This document shows, piece by piece, positions 38,924 to 40,437 of a DNA stretch of 40,437 bases; position 1 is the stretch's first letter; each line of letters starts with the position of its first letter. The notes below the pieces were generated by a model. It searched no databases, was not told where the DNA came from, and worked only from the letters and a program-made list of their open reading frames with translations. This DNA comes from Micrococcales bacterium (lineage in GTDB: Bacteria; Actinomycetota; Actinomycetes; S36-B12; UBA10799). Position numbers and translations under genes: made by a program. The stretch lies in the NCBI GenBank assembly GCA_016719135.1, contig JADKAV010000029.1:1-40437 (forward strand), read 5' to 3'.

Positions 38924-39964
38924 ATGACGGACGGTGGGTGGGTCGATGTGGAGCGGGAGCTGCACAGGCTGGCCGCCGCTGATGAGTTCTCCGGCAGCGT
39001 TCTGGTCACCGAGGGCGACGCACGCTTGCTGGAATGTGGGGCGGGCTGGGCTGACCGGGCATATGATGCGCCGGTCACCACAAAGACCCGGTTCGGGCTT
39101 GCCTCGCTGTCGAAGATGTTCACTGCTGCCGCTGTGTTGTCATGTGTACGTGAAGACCGGTTGTCCCCCCACGACCGGGTGGTCGACCTGGTTCCGGCGC
39201 CGCGACGACCTCCCCCTATGGCCGCCGACGCGACGCTGCACCACCTGCTCACTCACACCTCCGGGATCGGCGACTATGCCGGGGAGGACGAGGACCTCGA
39301 CAACTACGTCGAGGACTACGGATCGCTGTGGGCCGACCGGCCTTCCTACCGCACGACATCCGCTGGACTACCTGCCGATGTACGGGTCTTTTCACCAATC
39401 ATGAAGCCGGGGTTCCGGTTCCAATACTGCAATGCCGGCTACGTCCTGCTCGGCCAAATACCGGAGGAGGTGACTGGGCAGCCGGTGATCGACGCGATCG
39501 CCGATCGGGTGCTCACGCCGGCCGGGATGGCCGACTCGGGCTACTTCCGACTGGACGAGGCACGCGTCGATGTCGCCACCGCATACCTGCCTAGGCAGCC
39601 TGAAGACCAGTGGCGGACCAACGTGTTCTCGATACCCGTGGTCGGCAGCGGGGACGGCGGTGCGTTCTCGACCCCGCGAGACGTTGACCGCTTCCTGAGA
39701 TCGGTTGCCTGCGGACGCTTGCTCGGGGACGAGATGACACGGCTCATGGAGACCCGGCATGTCCGCGTGAGCGACGAAGTCTGGATGGATTATGGCCTGT
39801 TCGTGCATGAGGACGGCTCATTCGGACACGGTGGGGGCGATCCGGGGATCCGGATCGAGACCATGGCGCGTCACTGGCCCAGCCGCGACCTCACAATCGT
39901 GGTGTTGTGGAACCAGCAGTGCGCCCTCGGTCCAGTGTGGGAGCTGCTGCTGGCTACGACGTGA
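38924..39964 (+). CDS. Serine hydrolase (beta-lactamase class C / D-aminopeptidase-like)
   Basis: A 346-residue penicillin-binding-protein-fold hydrolase. Ser-x2-Lys in FGLASLSKMFTAAAVL, the HHLLTHTSGIGDYAG segment, Tyr-x-Asn in FQYCNAGYVLLG, and the third element FGHGGGDPGIRIE (H-x-G) are in order. Family members act on D-amino-acid peptides or esters, or as beta-lactamases. No signal peptide is visible, so it is probably cytosolic. The ATG at 38924 gives MTDGGWVDVERELHRLAAAD. Between 39340 and 39400 another frame (HPLDYLPMYGSFHQ) fits the family better, implying a compensating frameshift pair. The gene converges with hspR, 14 bases apart. From 38746 to 38923 I see no gene. Confidence 0.87.
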   Translation: MTDGGWVDVERELHRLAAADEFSGSVLVTEGDARLLECGAGWADRAYDAPVTTKTRFGLASLSKMFTAAAVLSCVREDRLSPHDRVVDLVPAPRRPPPMAADATLHHLLTHTSGIGDYAGEDEDLDNYVEDYGSLWADRPSYRTTSAGLPADVRVFSPIMKPGFRFQYCNAGYVLLGQIPEEVTGQPVIDAIADRVLTPAGMADSGYFRLDEARVDVATAYLPRQPEDQWRTNVFSIPVVGSGDGGAFSTPRDVDRFLRSVACGRLLGDEMTRLMETRHVRVSDEVWMDYGLFVHEDGSFGHGGGDPGIRIETMARHWPSRDLTIVVLWNQQCALGPVWELLLATT

Positions 39965-39978
39965 TCTCGCCCTGCCGC

Positions 39979-40296
39979 TCACGCCCTACGCGGGCGCCAC
40001 ACGACCAGTGCGGTGGAGCGTTCCTCGCTCTCGTACTTCTGCAGCCGCGAACGTAGCTCCAACAACTCCTCTTCGAGATCCAACACCCGCCGGATCCCCT
40101 CGAGGTTCAACCCGTCGGAGGTCAACTGCTGGACCTTCTCCAGGCGCCGGATGTCGCGCACGCTGTACAGCCGGTACCGCCCCGAACGCTGCGGCGTGAC
40201 CAGGCCCAGCCGGTCGTACTGCCGCAAAGTCTGCGGGTGCAGCCCGGACAGTTGAGCTGCGATGGAGATCACGTATGCCGGGAAGTTCTCATCCAT
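39979..40296 (-). CDS. hspR: MerR-family heat-shock repressor HspR
   Basis: A 105-residue MerR-like regulator: YVISIAAQLSGLHPQTLRQY (helix-turn-helix), YDRLGLVTPQRSGRYRLYSV (wing) and DIRRLEKVQQLTSDGLNLEG, then a coiled-coil LDLEEELLELRSRLQKYESE. HspR represses dnaK and clpB through HAIR sites in Streptomyces and mycobacteria, using DnaK as co-repressor. It overlaps the dnaJ stop by 8 bases, as the last gene of a dnaK-grpE-dnaJ-hspR-type operon. The ATG at 40296 starts MDENFPAYVISIA. Confidence 0.95.
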   Translation of the reverse strand: MDENFPAYVISIAAQLSGLHPQTLRQYDRLGLVTPQRSGRYRLYSVRDIRRLEKVQQLTSDGLNLEGIRRVLDLEEELLELRSRLQKYESEERSTALVVWRPRRA

Positions 40297-40437
40297 GACT
40301 CATCGCCTTTCGGTACTGCTCAATGGCCTCACGGGCCTCGGCGTTGAGATCAGAGGGCACCTGCACGTTGACGGTGGCGAGCAAGTCACCCTTGGTGCCG
40401 TCCTTGCGCGGGGCGCCTTCCCCGCGGATGCGGAAAA
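40289..40437 (-). CDS. dnaJ: DnaJ co-chaperone, C-terminal fragment at window edge
   Basis: Reading inward from the window edge on the minus strand: FRIRGEGAPRKDGTKGDLLA, then TVNVQVPSDLNAEAREAIEQ and a short YRKAMSHG tail to a TGA at 40289. This is the end of the DnaJ C-terminal substrate-binding domain. The stop lies inside the hspR start region, so the two are translationally coupled. The rest of the gene lies beyond the window. Confidence 0.92.
   Translation of the reverse strand, partial: FRIRGEGAPRKDGTKGDLLATVNVQVPSDLNAEAREAIEQYRKAMSHG

Overview
The window is high-GC Actinomycetota chromosome. The evidence is actinobacterial-type PurA, FbaA, ClpB and HspR proteins, frequent GTG starts, an IdeR/DtxR-type iron box and an Ada/AlkA protein. 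As I recall it, the order hspR, purA, fba, dedA, a TrmH-like gene, pyrE, clpB also occurs in the Mycobacterium tuberculosis Rv0353-Rv0384c region, so the core is an old actinobacterial neighbourhood. I cannot name a genus. Everything was read by eye from the sequence; no search was run.

Layout. 1-4.7 kb: a broken PAP2 phosphatase, then purB, purD and purA on the minus strand, all carrying frameshifts. 4.8-12.1 kb: a flavin-binding-type protein, fbaA, a TrmH-type RNA methyltransferase, dedA, pyrE, a degenerate alpha/beta-hydrolase-like protein, two Rossmann oxidoreductases and a PLP aminotransferase. 12.1-15.4 kb: a three-gene ABC-2 exporter operon. 15.8-17.4 kb: an iron-uptake pair (EfeU/Ftr1 permease and an EfeO-type cupredoxin lipoprotein) behind an iron box, then an NTF2-like protein. 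17.4-24.6 kb: an Ada-AlkA-Ogt fusion, a zinc-ribbon polytopic membrane protein, a secreted endonuclease/exonuclease/phosphatase-fold enzyme, and clpB. 24.6-39.97 kb: accessory region with tandem repeats, a P1 peptidase and an HDAC-type deacetylase (divergent), a poly-G block, a minus-strand operon (enoyl-CoA hydratase, acyl-CoA ligase, thioesterase remnant, amidohydrolase, GNAT), a DUF6421-like protein coupled to an SDR, a truncated S9 peptidase, a low-GC orphan membrane-anchored protein, decayed copies of the P1 and deacetylase genes, and a serine hydrolase. 39.98-40.44 kb: hspR and the 3' end of dnaJ.

The observation I would follow first is a 130-bp element present three times (7881-8010, 15413-15542, 15553-15682), always between divergently transcribed genes. 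It is a large dyad: GTTGGA half-sites on one side and TCCAAC half-sites on the other, spaced 19 bp apart within each arm, 25 bp across the centre. All five hexamers are identical in the three copies although much of the spacer sequence differs. Second is the orphan gene at 36755-37897, an unrecognised cytosolic domain followed by two C-terminal membrane segments, interrupted by one in-frame TAG.

Caution on quality. Essential genes (purB, purD, purA, clpB) carry frameshifts, and 27285-27779 is almost pure G. Many 'pseudogenes' here are therefore probably consensus errors. The truncated or rearranged loci (38 kb relics, S9 fragment, AlkA truncation) are better candidates for real decay.
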